Positions 25,964-36,041 of a stretch of DNA of 64,000 nucleotides are shown one piece after another. Position 1 is the stretch's first letter. Each line of letters starts with the position of its first letter. The notes under the pieces were generated by a model. That model searched no databases, was not told where the DNA came from, and saw only the letters and a list, made by a program, of their open reading frames with translations. Origin of the DNA: Leptospira jelokensis (GTDB taxonomy: Bacteria; Spirochaetota; Leptospiria; Leptospirales; Leptospiraceae); contig NZ_RQGH01000007.1 of assembly GCF_004769635.1 (NCBI RefSeq), positions 214,870 through 278,869 on the forward strand. Direction: 5' to 3'. A program made the translations under genes and the position numbers.

Positions 25964-27463
25964 ATGAAAAAAGCTCTCCTCATTCTTGGGAACCAACTCT
26001 TTGACCTTACAACAAAGATACCGAAAGAAAAACGATCAGAATACGTGGTTTTTATGCGAGAAGAGAATGAACTTTGTACCTACTTCCAATTCCACAAACA
26101 AAAAATCCTATTTTTCTTTTTAGCCATGCGAGCATTTGCAAAAGAATTAAGCACTCTGGGATTTACCGTACATTATGAAAGGTTTGGAGATAGTACCAAC
26201 TCATATGAAATACAGTTTCTAAGTTTTTTAAAATCAGCTTCGATCTCTGAGGTCCATTTTTTTGAAATCGAAGACCGATTTTTTGAAACGAGAATAAAAG
26301 ATCTATTGGCAAAAAACCAATACTCATGGTTTGAACATAAGTCCCCAATGTTTCTAACGAAAAGGTCTGAATTCCAAGCCTACCTGAAGTCGGTTCGAAA
26401 ACCATTTATGAAAACATTTTACGAATCACAACGTAAAAAACTGAACATACTGTTGGATGCAGGTGGGCAACCTACTGGAGGAAAATGGAGTTTTGATGCA
26501 GATAACAGAAAGAAGTTACCAAAATCATATGCAGCGCCAGAACTTCCGAAAATTAAATTCACGAAAGAAGAACTAGAAGTTTTTGCAATTGTAGACAATC
26601 AGTTTCCGAACCACCCAGGGAATACAGATCATTTTTGGCTGCCAACAACAAGGAAGGGAGCCAAACAATGGTTAGATCAATTTTTAAAAGATCGATTAAA
26701 CCAATTTGGTCCTTATGAAGATGCTTTTTCATTGGAATTCCCTTTTTTGCAACATTCCGTTCTCACTCCATTTTTAAATTCAGGACTTCTTACTCCAAAA
26801 GAAGTCATTGATTCCACAATAGATTTTGCAAATAAAAATAAAATCCCGATAGCTTCTTTAGAAGGATTCATTCGCCAAATCATTGGTTGGCGAGAATTCA
26901 TACGGGGAATTTATCAAAACTTCGACAAAGAACAAACAAACACCAATTATTTTTCTCACAAGAGACTCATCAACAAACATTGGTACGATGGAACAACTGG
27001 CATCCCACCACTTGACCACGTAATTCGTAAATGCCAAAAATTTGGTTATGCCCATCATATCGAAAGATTGATGGTTGTTGGATCTCTTATGTTACTTTTA
27101 GAAATTTCACCCAAAGAAGCCTATCGGTGGTTTATGGAAATGTTCATTGATTCTTCGGATTGGGTAATGGGGCCCAACGTATATGGGATGGCAATTTACA
27201 GTGACGGCGGAATTTTTGCTACGAAACCTTATTTTTGCGGATCCAACTATTACCAAAAAATGGGAACATTTCCCAAAGGGGAATGGGAACATGCAGTGGA
27301 CGGCTTGTATTGGTCATTTATCGAAACACACAAAGAACTTTTTTCTAGAAACCCTCGGACATCTGTCCTTGTTGGAAATTTAAACCGAATGCAAAAGGAA
27401 AAAAAAGAAAACTTATTCCAAATTGCGCGCGCATGGAAGGAGAAGTTGACAACCACAGGATAA
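25964..27463 (+). CDS. Photolyase/cryptochrome-like protein (PhrB/FeS-BCP clade) lacking the Fe-S cysteines
   Basis: A 499-residue protein of the bacterial (6-4) photolyase / cryptochrome-related group: N-terminal LLILGNQLFDL Rossmann domain and C-terminal FAD domain with SLEGFIRQIIGWREFIRG, YAHHIERLMVVGSLMLL and DWVMGPNVYGMAIYSDGG. Typical members hold a [4Fe-4S] cluster with three clustered cysteines between TKPY and LYW. Here that stretch (residues about 423-450) reads without them: Pro437, Glu440 and His443 occupy the aligned positions. It is probably light-dependent repair or photoreception without the cluster. Divergent from eutB, no shared function evident. Confidence 0.82.
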   Translation: MKKALLILGNQLFDLTTKIPKEKRSEYVVFMREENELCTYFQFHKQKILFFFLAMRAFAKELSTLGFTVHYERFGDSTNSYEIQFLSFLKSASISEVHFFEIEDRFFETRIKDLLAKNQYSWFEHKSPMFLTKRSEFQAYLKSVRKPFMKTFYESQRKKLNILLDAGGQPTGGKWSFDADNRKKLPKSYAAPELPKIKFTKEELEVFAIVDNQFPNHPGNTDHFWLPTTRKGAKQWLDQFLKDRLNQFGPYEDAFSLEFPFLQHSVLTPFLNSGLLTPKEVIDSTIDFANKNKIPIASLEGFIRQIIGWREFIRGIYQNFDKEQTNTNYFSHKRLINKHWYDGTTGIPPLDHVIRKCQKFGYAHHIERLMVVGSLMLLLEISPKEAYRWFMEMFIDSSDWVMGPNVYGMAIYSDGGIFATKPYFCGSNYYQKMGTFPKGEWEHAVDGLYWSFIETHKELFSRNPRTSVLVGNLNRMQKEKKENLFQIARAWKEKLTTTG

Positions 27464-28028
27464 CTCATTTGCGTCTTTCATTCGCACAGGAACAACTTCT
27501 TTGGGGTGTAAACTGATCTCTGATGTAAATTTATTTTCGATATAAACTTGCCTTCGATTCAAACTTCGCTTCGGCGTAAACTTGCTTTCGGTGTAATCTT
27601 TGCTTTGTTGTAAATTCCTCTGCCTGCATTCCCATTCTCTAGAAATTGCCTATGGCAGGACGAATTCCTTTCCCAAGTGGAAATTTCCATCGAATGCATT
27701 GTTCGATTCAATCGAAATTGATGCTCCCGGCAAATTTACCCAAAGTGTAAATTTCCCTTCCAACTATGTTTCCATTACATACAAATGAGTCTCCCAAATG
27801 CGAACACCCCTACGGGAATCTTACGTAATTATTCGATCTAAGTCATTTTCCACGTCAGGTAAAGTTCTACTCAAAGTATCATCCCATCCCGTGAAAATCT
27901 CTCCCCAAAGTACCTTTGATCACTAAGTAATCATCCCTTACCCGACCTACCCATTGGAGAATTGAATTCAGAAAAATTTTCCTATCCTGTTGACAATTGC
28001 TCCAAGGAAGTTCATGTCCGACTAAAAT
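27464..28028. other. Large intergenic region between photolyase-like gene and katG
   Basis: About 565 bp with no supported gene (a 62-codon frame at 27600 has no protein features). Its first half is filled with 17-bp tandem repeats; the second half is unique sequence leading to the katG operators. Confidence 0.5.
27491..27626. repeat. Degenerate 17-bp tandem repeat, eight clear units
   Basis: Consecutive 17-mers fit the consensus GTAAACTTGCTTTCGGT. Clear units begin at 27491, 27508, 27525, 27542, 27559, 27576, 27593 and 27610, each beginning (G)TAAA/CAAAC and ending near TTCGGT/TTCGAT. The same period with weaker matches seems to continue (e.g. GGAAATTTCCATCGAAT, GTAAATTTCCCTTCCAA) to about 27810. 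The period is not a multiple of three, so it is not coding. Confidence 0.75.
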
Positions 28029-28043
28029 TTAGATTGAATCTAA
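28029..28043. promoter_or_regulatory. PerR/Fur-like box 1 upstream of katG
   Basis: TTAGATTGAATCTAA is a perfect 7-1-7 inverted repeat, the geometry of PerR/Fur-family boxes (PerR consensus TTATAATnATTATAA). It lies 70 bp upstream of katG. Confidence 0.7.
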
Positions 28044-28065
28044 AAATTTTACTTGCTTTTTTAAT

Positions 28066-28080
28066 TTGGATTAAATCTAA
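28066..28080. promoter_or_regulatory. PerR/Fur-like box 2 upstream of katG
   Basis: TTGGATTAAATCTAA, a 7-1-7 repeat with one arm mismatch, 37 bp (centre to centre) from box 1 and overlapping the probable core promoter of katG. Binding would block transcription; peroxide-sensing derepression is the expected logic. Confidence 0.65.
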
Positions 28081-28097
28081 ATTTATACCAAATCTAG

Positions 28098-30338
<2,241 letters not shown>

Positions 30339-30341
30339 AAA

Positions 30342-30716
30342 ATGAAACAATACAATCGCAAAGAATTTCTTATGAAATCGATTGTTCTTTCTACAACACT
30401 CTCCCTTGTTATGGGGGAGAGTGTCCTTTTCGGAAAAGAAAAGAAAAAAGAAAACCAATCTTTTCCTTTACCTGAAGGTTTAACGCAAGTAGCGGAGAAC
30501 GATCCCACAGCCCAAGCATTGGGTTTCCACCACAATGCGAATGACACTGATTATACGTTATTCCCGGATAGAAAACTTCCGAATGCAAAAAACCAAATTT
30601 GCCAACACTGTTCCCAGTTTACAAAATTAAACGAGGGTTGGGGGAAATGTAACATCCTGACGGCAGGAGTTGTGTCCAACCTAGGTTGGTGTTCTGCTTG
30701 GTCAAAAAAATCCTGA
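30342..30716 (+). CDS. High-potential iron-sulfur protein (HiPIP) family
   Basis: A 124-residue protein with an N-terminal Tat-like start (NRKEFLMKS plus a hydrophobic stretch, about residues 5-25), consistent with export after cluster insertion. Mature features: DPTAQALGFHHNANDTD, then cluster ligands Cys87, Cys90, Cys103 and Cys117 (CX2C-X12-C-X13-C) and the terminal NLGWCSAW typical of HiPIPs. HiPIPs are soluble periplasmic one-electron carriers. The start is 3 bp after the katG stop, so co-transcribed and probably translationally linked. Electron donation to KatG is inference. Confidence 0.85.
   Translation: MKQYNRKEFLMKSIVLSTTLSLVMGESVLFGKEKKKENQSFPLPEGLTQVAENDPTAQALGFHHNANDTDYTLFPDRKLPNAKNQICQHCSQFTKLNEGWGKCNILTAGVVSNLGWCSAWSKKS
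30396..30424 (+). terminator. Intragenic 10-bp hairpin inside the HiPIP leader coding region
   Basis: ACACTCTCCC (30396-30405) and GGGAGAGTGT (30415-30424) pair perfectly around a 9-nt loop, followed by CCTTTT. It lies 55-80 nt into the HiPIP gene and could attenuate read-through from katG or stabilise the katG mRNA 3' end. The T tract is short, so terminator strength is doubtful. Confidence 0.4.
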
Positions 30717-30724
30717 AACTTCGC

Positions 30725-30755
30725 TCCAATCCTTGTCCTTCATAGGATAGGGATC
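30725..30755. terminator. Possible terminator between HiPIP and convergent lipoprotein gene
   Basis: TCCAATCC (30725-30732) pairs with GGATTGGA (30748-30755) with an interrupted inner stem. It sits just after the HiPIP stop and ends at the stop of the minus-strand lipoprotein gene; there is no long T run. Confidence 0.35.
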
Positions 30756-31272
30756 AGGGATTGGATGTACTTTCTTTCCACTCACATTTGGTAAGGTCCA
30801 CTCTCTCAAATACCCAAGGTTTGTGTGCATGTTTTGCATTTTTATCTTCGATTAGGTCAAAGGAAAGAGCAGTGGATGAAAAACTTGTGAAAACCAAATG
30901 AAAATCCTGGTCTTTCATTTTGGTTCGTTTTGGACAAAGGTCCACACCTTCTGCTTTTAAAAATGGATAATTGGTTCCAATGTCATCGCGAAATACCATC
31001 CCTTCTTTTAAGACACAGACTCGTTTCCAATCTTTTGTATGGAGTTTTAACTTTGTTTCTGTTTCACTCACACAGATTTGATCGAGAACCACTACACCCA
31101 AAAACTCAGAAGAAAGATTGCAACACTGCGGGTTCATTGTCCAATTCCTTTCCCGAACTTCCTCTTTTTCTAATTTTTGCGTTTCTGCTATTTGGGTTGG
31201 CGGTGACGAACAATTGGAAAACAAAACCAAATGGAATAAAAAAAGGAATCCGATAAAACGAATGATCTGCAT
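30754..31272 (-). CDS. Putative lipoprotein, unknown function
   Basis: A 172-residue protein with a spirochaetal lipoprotein signal (FLFLFHLVLFSNCSS, Cys at about 21). The mature part has six further cysteines (NPQCCN, DQICVS, RVCVL, DLCPK, KCEW) and predicted beta structure. I recognise no family. ATG 31272 has AAGG seven bases upstream. Convergent with katG-HiPIP. Confidence 0.7.
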   Translation of the reverse strand: MQIIRFIGFLFLFHLVLFSNCSSPPTQIAETQKLEKEEVRERNWTMNPQCCNLSSEFLGVVVLDQICVSETETKLKLHTKDWKRVCVLKEGMVFRDDIGTNYPFLKAEGVDLCPKRTKMKDQDFHLVFTSFSSTALSFDLIEDKNAKHAHKPWVFERVDLTKCEWKESTSNP

Positions 31273-31413
31273 GGAATTACCTTGTTTGGGTGTATTTGGT
31301 CAAAATCATGCATAGGAGAACTAAAAAATTCTATCATTTTTTTCGATTTTTTCCCTAGACCAATCCAATTTGTCCGAGGCCCTCGGTAGTATGGAATGCA
31401 GAAGAGGTCAATT

Positions 31414-31710
31414 ATGGATTACGTAGAATCACTTTTAGAAGAATACTTTGAAACATCCAAATTTGCAGAAATGGAATCATATCCGCAAAACAAGGAATTA
31501 TTGGAAAGTTTACTTTCTATCGAAGAAGAAATCTGTTGGGAATTTAATGTGCCTCCTACTTTGAAATTTCGTGATTTATTTCGTATGATTCCTATGGGAA
31601 TCTCCAAAGAAGAATATGTCCAAACTTCGATCCAAAATTTATCGAGAGAAAAGACCAGGTATTATTACCAACCGAACAAAACAGTCTTCGAAACCTTTAA
31701 GGCCGCCTAA
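31414..31710 (+). CDS. Small acidic hypothetical protein
   Basis: 98 residues starting at ATG 31414, chosen because AGAGG lies six bases upstream; the ATG at 31396 would precede the ribosome binding site. The product is soluble, acidic and helical (MDYVESLLEEYFETSKFAEME...) without Cys-rich, transmembrane or known catalytic motifs. Its end lies 11 bp from the stop of the convergent RecQ gene. Confidence 0.65.
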   Translation: MDYVESLLEEYFETSKFAEMESYPQNKELLESLLSIEEEICWEFNVPPTLKFRDLFRMIPMGISKEEYVQTSIQNLSREKTRYYYQPNKTVFETFKAA

Positions 31711-31721
31711 TGCGCGTCTGG

Positions 31722-33158
31722 TTAAATTTCAAGACAAAGGTCACAGTTGCCACAAGAAACAAAAGGTGAATCAAAGTATTGGTGGATAAACTTCCTACGA
31801 CAATCATTTGTTTTGGTATACTGAAGCATTTGGTAAAGGCGTTTTCCACCTTCTTTCTTTTTCAATTCTAACTCTTGTTTGGAAAACAATGAATCGACCC
31901 ATTCTTTTTCCAATTGGATGGTTCCCCTTTCCAAGTCACCTGAGATGAGTCCTACACTCGAAAGAAGATTGATGGCAGTTTGCACCCTGTGGTCAGATTT
32001 ATTTTTGAAAGTCATATGGGATTGGATGGAATCATAGTCAAGAGTTGACAATTGGTTTTGTTTTTGCGAGATGAGTTGGTATAGTTTTTTTAAGTATGCA
32101 ACCTCTGGATTTTGCCAATCGATAAAATCCATCTGTATGGCCAAATCATCTTCTGAATAATAAAGTTTGCAATAAGAGGGTTCCCCATCCCTTCCCGCTC
32201 TTCCAATTTCTTGGTAATATGCCTCAATACTCCCTGGGATTTGCATATGAAATACATTTCTAACATTGGCTTTATCGACTCCCATTCCAAATGCATTGGT
32301 AGAAAGTAAAATGACGTTCTTTGCCTTTAAAAAAAGAGACAATGTGTTCCTGCGATCTTGGTTTGACTTTTTGCCATGGTAGACCAAATGTTTGATTTGT
32401 TTGGTATCTAACCAATTGCTAAAAGATTCCAAGTTTTGGATCAAACTAAAGTAAACAATGGAAACTCCACGTTTTGTTTTTAATTCCTCGAGTAACCGTT
32501 TGTATTTCGACTCTTCATCATAAAACTGTTCAACGGTTAAATGTAAATTGGGCCGAAAGAGTCCATCGTCAAAAATTTGGACCTCGTTTGATTCAAATCC
32601 CATTTGGGAGATGATATCGGACTGCACTCGTAAAGAAGCAGTTGCTGTTAATGCAATTGTACTTGGAAATTTTAACAGCTCCCGAAACCAACGAATCTTT
32701 TTATAATCGGGCCGAAAGTCATGCCCCCATTGGCTGATACAATGCGCTTCGTCGATCGCAAGTAAGGAAATTGGAACCGAATCCAATGCTTCGATGAATT
32801 CCTTTTTTTGGAAACGTTCTGGCGAAACATATACTAGTTTGAACCGATTTTCTTTTAGACCTTGGTAACGTTCTAATCTCTCTGAACGACTCAAACTAGA
32901 ATTGATATACGTTGCCTGGATTCCTTTCCTGCAGAGAGAATCAACTTGGTCTTTCATTAAGGCAATGAGAGGAGATATGACAATACAAGTTCCTTCTAAA
33001 ATGAGGGCCGGAATTTGGTAACAAATCGATTTTCCCATGCCAGTCGGCATCAGAACAAGGCAATGTCCACCATTTAACACATGATTGATGATCTTTTCCT
33101 GATTGCCTCGAAAACTTTTGATACCAAAGTTTGTTAAAATTGATCCATCAACCATCAT
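31722..33158 (-). CDS. RecQ-family ATP-dependent DNA helicase, short form
   Basis: A 478-residue superfamily-2 3'-5' helicase. Walker A MPTGMGKS (37-44), DEAH box in LLAIDEAHCISQWGHDFRPDY (about residue 134), then helicase motifs VYFSLIQ, VILLSTNAFGMGVDKANVR and QEIGRAGRDGEPS. The RecQ Zn-binding cysteines CRRKF...SCGNCDLC are at the very end, and the winged-helix and HRDC domains of E. coli RecQ (609 aa) are missing. An 8-bp hairpin (33162-33180) sits next to the start codon and overlaps the GAGAGTGG that would serve as SD, so translation may be structure-limited. Confidence 0.88.
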   Translation of the reverse strand: MMVDGSILTNFGIKSFRGNQEKIINHVLNGGHCLVLMPTGMGKSICYQIPALILEGTCIVISPLIALMKDQVDSLCRKGIQATYINSSLSRSERLERYQGLKENRFKLVYVSPERFQKKEFIEALDSVPISLLAIDEAHCISQWGHDFRPDYKKIRWFRELLKFPSTIALTATASLRVQSDIISQMGFESNEVQIFDDGLFRPNLHLTVEQFYDEESKYKRLLEELKTKRGVSIVYFSLIQNLESFSNWLDTKQIKHLVYHGKKSNQDRRNTLSLFLKAKNVILLSTNAFGMGVDKANVRNVFHMQIPGSIEAYYQEIGRAGRDGEPSYCKLYYSEDDLAIQMDFIDWQNPEVAYLKKLYQLISQKQNQLSTLDYDSIQSHMTFKNKSDHRVQTAINLLSSVGLISGDLERGTIQLEKEWVDSLFSKQELELKKKEGGKRLYQMLQYTKTNDCRRKFIHQYFDSPFVSCGNCDLCLEI

Positions 33159-33161
33159 TCG

Positions 33162-33180
33162 CCACTCTCAAAGAGAGTGG
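33162..33180 (-). promoter_or_regulatory. Hairpin over the recQ ribosome-binding region
   Basis: CCACTCTC (33162-33169) and GAGAGTGG (33173-33180), loop AAA, directly upstream of the recQ ATG. It could be a translation-limiting structure. The remaining intergenic DNA to 33363 shows nothing else. Confidence 0.35.
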
Positions 33181-33363
33181 GCAAAAAGTAAGTTGTTTTT
33201 TATTGGATGAGTTGGCCAGAATTTTGGTTTAAAACGGCAAATCCAGTACGCAGTCGACCATTGATTTTTTGGAAACCTCCTGAAATGAAAACTTTGTCTT
33301 GGAAAAACCAATACTCAACTTGGCTAAACTTTTAATGAATGGTGCAATGAGGAGCAGGTTGAT

Positions 33364-33753
33364 TCATTTCTTTTTTTTTGATTTTGATTTTGGGAAGGAT
33401 TCCAAATCTTCGGTATACGCTCCCGATGTTTTCATAAAGGTGATTCCAAGCTCACGTAACGAAACTATGATGGGGATTGTCTTTTTACCTAAATCCGTTA
33501 AAGAATACTCCGTATGAGGTGGCACAACAGCAAACACCTTTCGATTTACAAGTCCATTTTCTTCTAACTCACGGAGTGATTGTGCCAACATCTTATCCGA
33601 AATATGACTCAATGTTTTTTTGATTTCGCTATACCGAAGTGTTTTTTCGCGAAGTCGCCAAAGGATGGGCATTTTCCAAGCACCACCGATCCAATCCAAA
33701 ACAAATTCAACTGGATTGTAGTACAATTTCCCTTTGTATTTAAATTCTGGCAT
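33364..33753 (-). CDS. HxlR-family transcriptional regulator
   Basis: Start ATG 33753 (129 aa) is chosen for GAGAGGG upstream and because it matches the family; the longer frame to 33807 runs into the operator. Winged-helix HxlR core: VLDWIGGAWKMPILWRLRE, RYSEIKKTLSHISDKMLAQSLRELEENGLV and PPHTEYSLTDLGKK. It lacks the N-terminal redox Cys of HypR/QorR-type members, so sensing mechanism is unclear. A Lys-rich tail closes the protein. Divergent from a NADPH-dependent reductase gene that it probably controls. Confidence 0.87.
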   Translation of the reverse strand: MPEFKYKGKLYYNPVEFVLDWIGGAWKMPILWRLREKTLRYSEIKKTLSHISDKMLAQSLRELEENGLVNRKVFAVVPPHTEYSLTDLGKKTIPIIVSLRELGITFMKTSGAYTEDLESFPKSKSKKKK

Positions 33754-33765
33754 ATTCCCTCTCTG

Positions 33766-33781
33766 CTTACTTATCAGTAAG
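33766..33781. promoter_or_regulatory. Candidate HxlR operator, 16-bp inverted repeat
   Basis: CTTACTTATCAGTAAG: 6-bp arms CTTACT/AGTAAG separated by 4 bp, 12 bp upstream of the HxlR start and in the shared divergent promoter region. A second imperfect repeat (TTACCATTGACGGTGG, from 33786) follows. Confidence 0.55.
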
Positions 33782-33897
33782 TATATTACCATTGACGGTG
33801 GTATCAATCAATTTTACTGAAATCCTAAATTTTTGGAATTGCAAAAATGATTTCCATTGATCACACAAAAAGATAACGATCAGAAAGGTGGAAAATT

Positions 33898-34521
33898 ATG
33901 AAAATTGCAATCATTGGTACAGGAAATGTTGGGGGAGCTTTGGCGAAAGGTTGGTCAAAAAAAGGTCATGAAATACTGCTAGGTGTTCGAGACCCAAACC
34001 AATTCAAAGGAAAAGAATTATTACAATTACCCTCTGTTACAGCCCATCCGATCGCAGAGGCAACAAAACTTGCGGACGTGGTTGTCCTTTCAACACCAGC
34101 AAAAGAAGTCATCCAAGTCACAAAGTCTCTTGGTGATACAACAGGGAAGGTCATCATCGACACCATGAACTCCATACAAAGATCTCCAGAACAAACGGAA
34201 CGATCCACAACCGAGATCATCTTAAACCATACGAATACAAAAGATGTAGTGAAGTGTTTTAATACAACAGGTGCCAATCACTTAACCAACCCCGTGTTTG
34301 GCGACCAAGTTCTCGATTTATTTGTAGCTGGCGATTCTACCCGAGGAAAAACGATCGCCAAACATTTGGCACTCGATTTAGGTTTTGCAGAATGTTATGA
34401 TGTCGGCGGCAATGACCGCTTTTCTCTAATGGAAGAGTTTGCCTTGTTTTGGATCAACCTCGCCATGTTTCAAAAACAAGGAAGAGACATTGGATTCAAA
34501 TTATTAAAACGAAATCACTAA
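33898..34521 (+). CDS. NADPH-dependent F420-reductase-like oxidoreductase
   Basis: A 207-residue Rossmann protein with MKIAIIGTGNVGGALAKGW at its very start and LLGVRDPNQF after the second strand, as in the F420-dependent NADP reductase-like family. The remaining VVVLSTPAKEV, DTMNSI and KCFNTTGANHL match. In Leptospira-type bacteria the partner is probably a quinone or other small electron acceptor rather than F420. It has a strong GAAAGG start context (ATG 33898) and is divergent from HxlR. Confidence 0.83.
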   Translation: MKIAIIGTGNVGGALAKGWSKKGHEILLGVRDPNQFKGKELLQLPSVTAHPIAEATKLADVVVLSTPAKEVIQVTKSLGDTTGKVIIDTMNSIQRSPEQTERSTTEIILNHTNTKDVVKCFNTTGANHLTNPVFGDQVLDLFVAGDSTRGKTIAKHLALDLGFAECYDVGGNDRFSLMEEFALFWINLAMFQKQGRDIGFKLLKRNH

Positions 34522-34541
34522 TCCCAACCACCGCAATTTGG

Positions 34542-34651
34542 GCGTTCCCAATTTGGTCTAACACGAAAAACTTACCGAATCTGGGTCGGGCCAGTCCGGG
34601 GTTCGCTTACGCTCCCGTCCCAAGGGACCAGGCCCTCCCTGTCCCTAACGC
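34542..34651. repeat. Dispersed ~110-bp GC-rich element, copy A
   Basis: Begins GCGTTCCCAATT and ends TCCCTAACGC; ends are short inverted repeats (GCGTT/AACGC). The interior carries CCGGGGTTCGCT and a GTCCCAAGGGAC hairpin. It is clearly related to 55085-55195. GC content is far above its surroundings. It lies 20 bp downstream of the reductase gene. Confidence 0.7.
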
Positions 34652-34858
34652 AGGCTAATGTAAGAGCTTTGTTGAAAAAATGATTTCTTTTGAAAACTGA
34701 TCTTTTTTGGAGTTTTTCTGTCACTAGATCCTTCAATTTGCTAAGCATTAGAACATTCTGTTCTTATTTGAACATAGTTTATTTTTTGTTTGGTGCATTC
34801 AAATGTTTGCATTTTTTAATTTACTACTAATTTGAGATCATGTAACATAGAATATACT

Positions 34859-35815
34859 ATGAAACAATTCCTTACATTCGTTTTGATAATCTGTTCATTC
34901 GGCTGTAAAAAAAAGGATTCCAACGACGCCGAACTACTTTTACTAGCTCTGTATCTAACGGCTCCGAAAGATATCATCTTGGAATGGGGATACCCGGGTT
35001 CTACAAATACATTACAAAATTCAGATTTGGTAGGGAAAACATCTGGGATCACAGTCACGGTTGGAGGCCAATCTGCAACTGGTGTGGCAGAAGTCTCTTC
35101 TGATACGATCCAATTTGTCATGCCAACCATTCCCAATGTAAACGAAAATACTGCCGTCGAATTTTTAATCAAAAAAAACGGAGAAACTGTTTTCTCAAAT
35201 TTTGTTCGTTATCGACCACTTGTCAGTTGGACGATCAACGAACCTGTCTCCACTTCTCGATTCATCGATGGACGGGATAATAAAAATTTTTTCCAAATTA
35301 CGGCAACTACTGCCTCCCACGTATTCAATACATTTGGTCATACATTTTCGGATTTAGATATCTCTTATTTCACAAGTTTGAATGGAACCCCAATTCCCTT
35401 CGCCGAAAAAAGGAGAGACGGAGCAGAGTTTAATAAAGTTTCACTCAATGCCGGCACAGTATATGTGATGGTCAGACATAACAGCGGTTGGAATGCAACT
35501 TACCACTTGCACATTGCAAACGCAGGAGTTGTCCCTACTAGTTCCGCAAAATTAACATATGATGGATATCCATACAATCTATGTTATGATACTATGGGAA
35601 CAGGTCCTACAACAGCGAATGATTGTGTCGCAATTATGGCTGTTCACAGCCCTACAAGGAGCGGACGTTGCACCTATCCTGGAGACCAGGGCCTCACTAC
35701 GCGAAATTATTATTCTGGTTTGGGTGGCTTCACAACTGCCTACTCTCAGGACACATGCCTAAACCCAGGTGGTGGATCACAAAACGAAGCGGAATCAATC
35801 TTTTTGGCTAACTAA
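34859..35815 (+). CDS. Putative surface lipoprotein with IPT/TIG-like N-terminal domain
   Basis: Start ATG 34859 (318 aa) puts a lipoprotein signal first (FLTFVLIICSFGCKKKD, Cys 16). The mature protein starts with a ~70-residue domain (GYPGSTNTLQNSDLVGKTSGITVTV...) resembling IPT/TIG immunoglobulin-like modules, then a beta-rich region with several cysteines (NLCYDTMG, NDCVA, RCTYPG, DTCLNPGG) near the C-terminus. No enzymatic motif; of the kind of uncharacterised lipoproteins common in Leptospira. Confidence 0.72.
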   Translation: MKQFLTFVLIICSFGCKKKDSNDAELLLLALYLTAPKDIILEWGYPGSTNTLQNSDLVGKTSGITVTVGGQSATGVAEVSSDTIQFVMPTIPNVNENTAVEFLIKKNGETVFSNFVRYRPLVSWTINEPVSTSRFIDGRDNKNFFQITATTASHVFNTFGHTFSDLDISYFTSLNGTPIPFAEKRRDGAEFNKVSLNAGTVYVMVRHNSGWNATYHLHIANAGVVPTSSAKLTYDGYPYNLCYDTMGTGPTTANDCVAIMAVHSPTRSGRCTYPGDQGLTTRNYYSGLGGFTTAYSQDTCLNPGGGSQNEAESIFLAN

Positions 35816-36041
35816 TTGAATCAGTCTTAATTTCCTTTTTTTAGTTTTGTTTTCACCTACGTATCACTTAAAACAAGGGAGTCATAAGACGATCTTTGCC
35901 AATTGATTTCATAACAAGAGACCCACCAAAAAACTAAAAAAGTGATTTCTTGTCTTGCCTCAAAGACACTCGAAACTTAGTTCGGAATGGTATACCCAGT
36001 CGATCGCAAAAGGAAAGCATAGGAAATAAGTTGTATGCAAA
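35816..36041. other. Intergenic, nothing recognised
   Basis: 226 bp between the convergent lipoprotein and modC genes. It contains T-rich stretches after the lipoprotein stop (CCTTTTTTTAG near 35833) that may end transcription, but no clear stem. Confidence 0.3.

Noticed and set aside
27491..27810. Repeat field as a CRISPR array
   Set aside because: Units are contiguous 17-mers without unique spacers, strongly diverged, and no cas gene is nearby.
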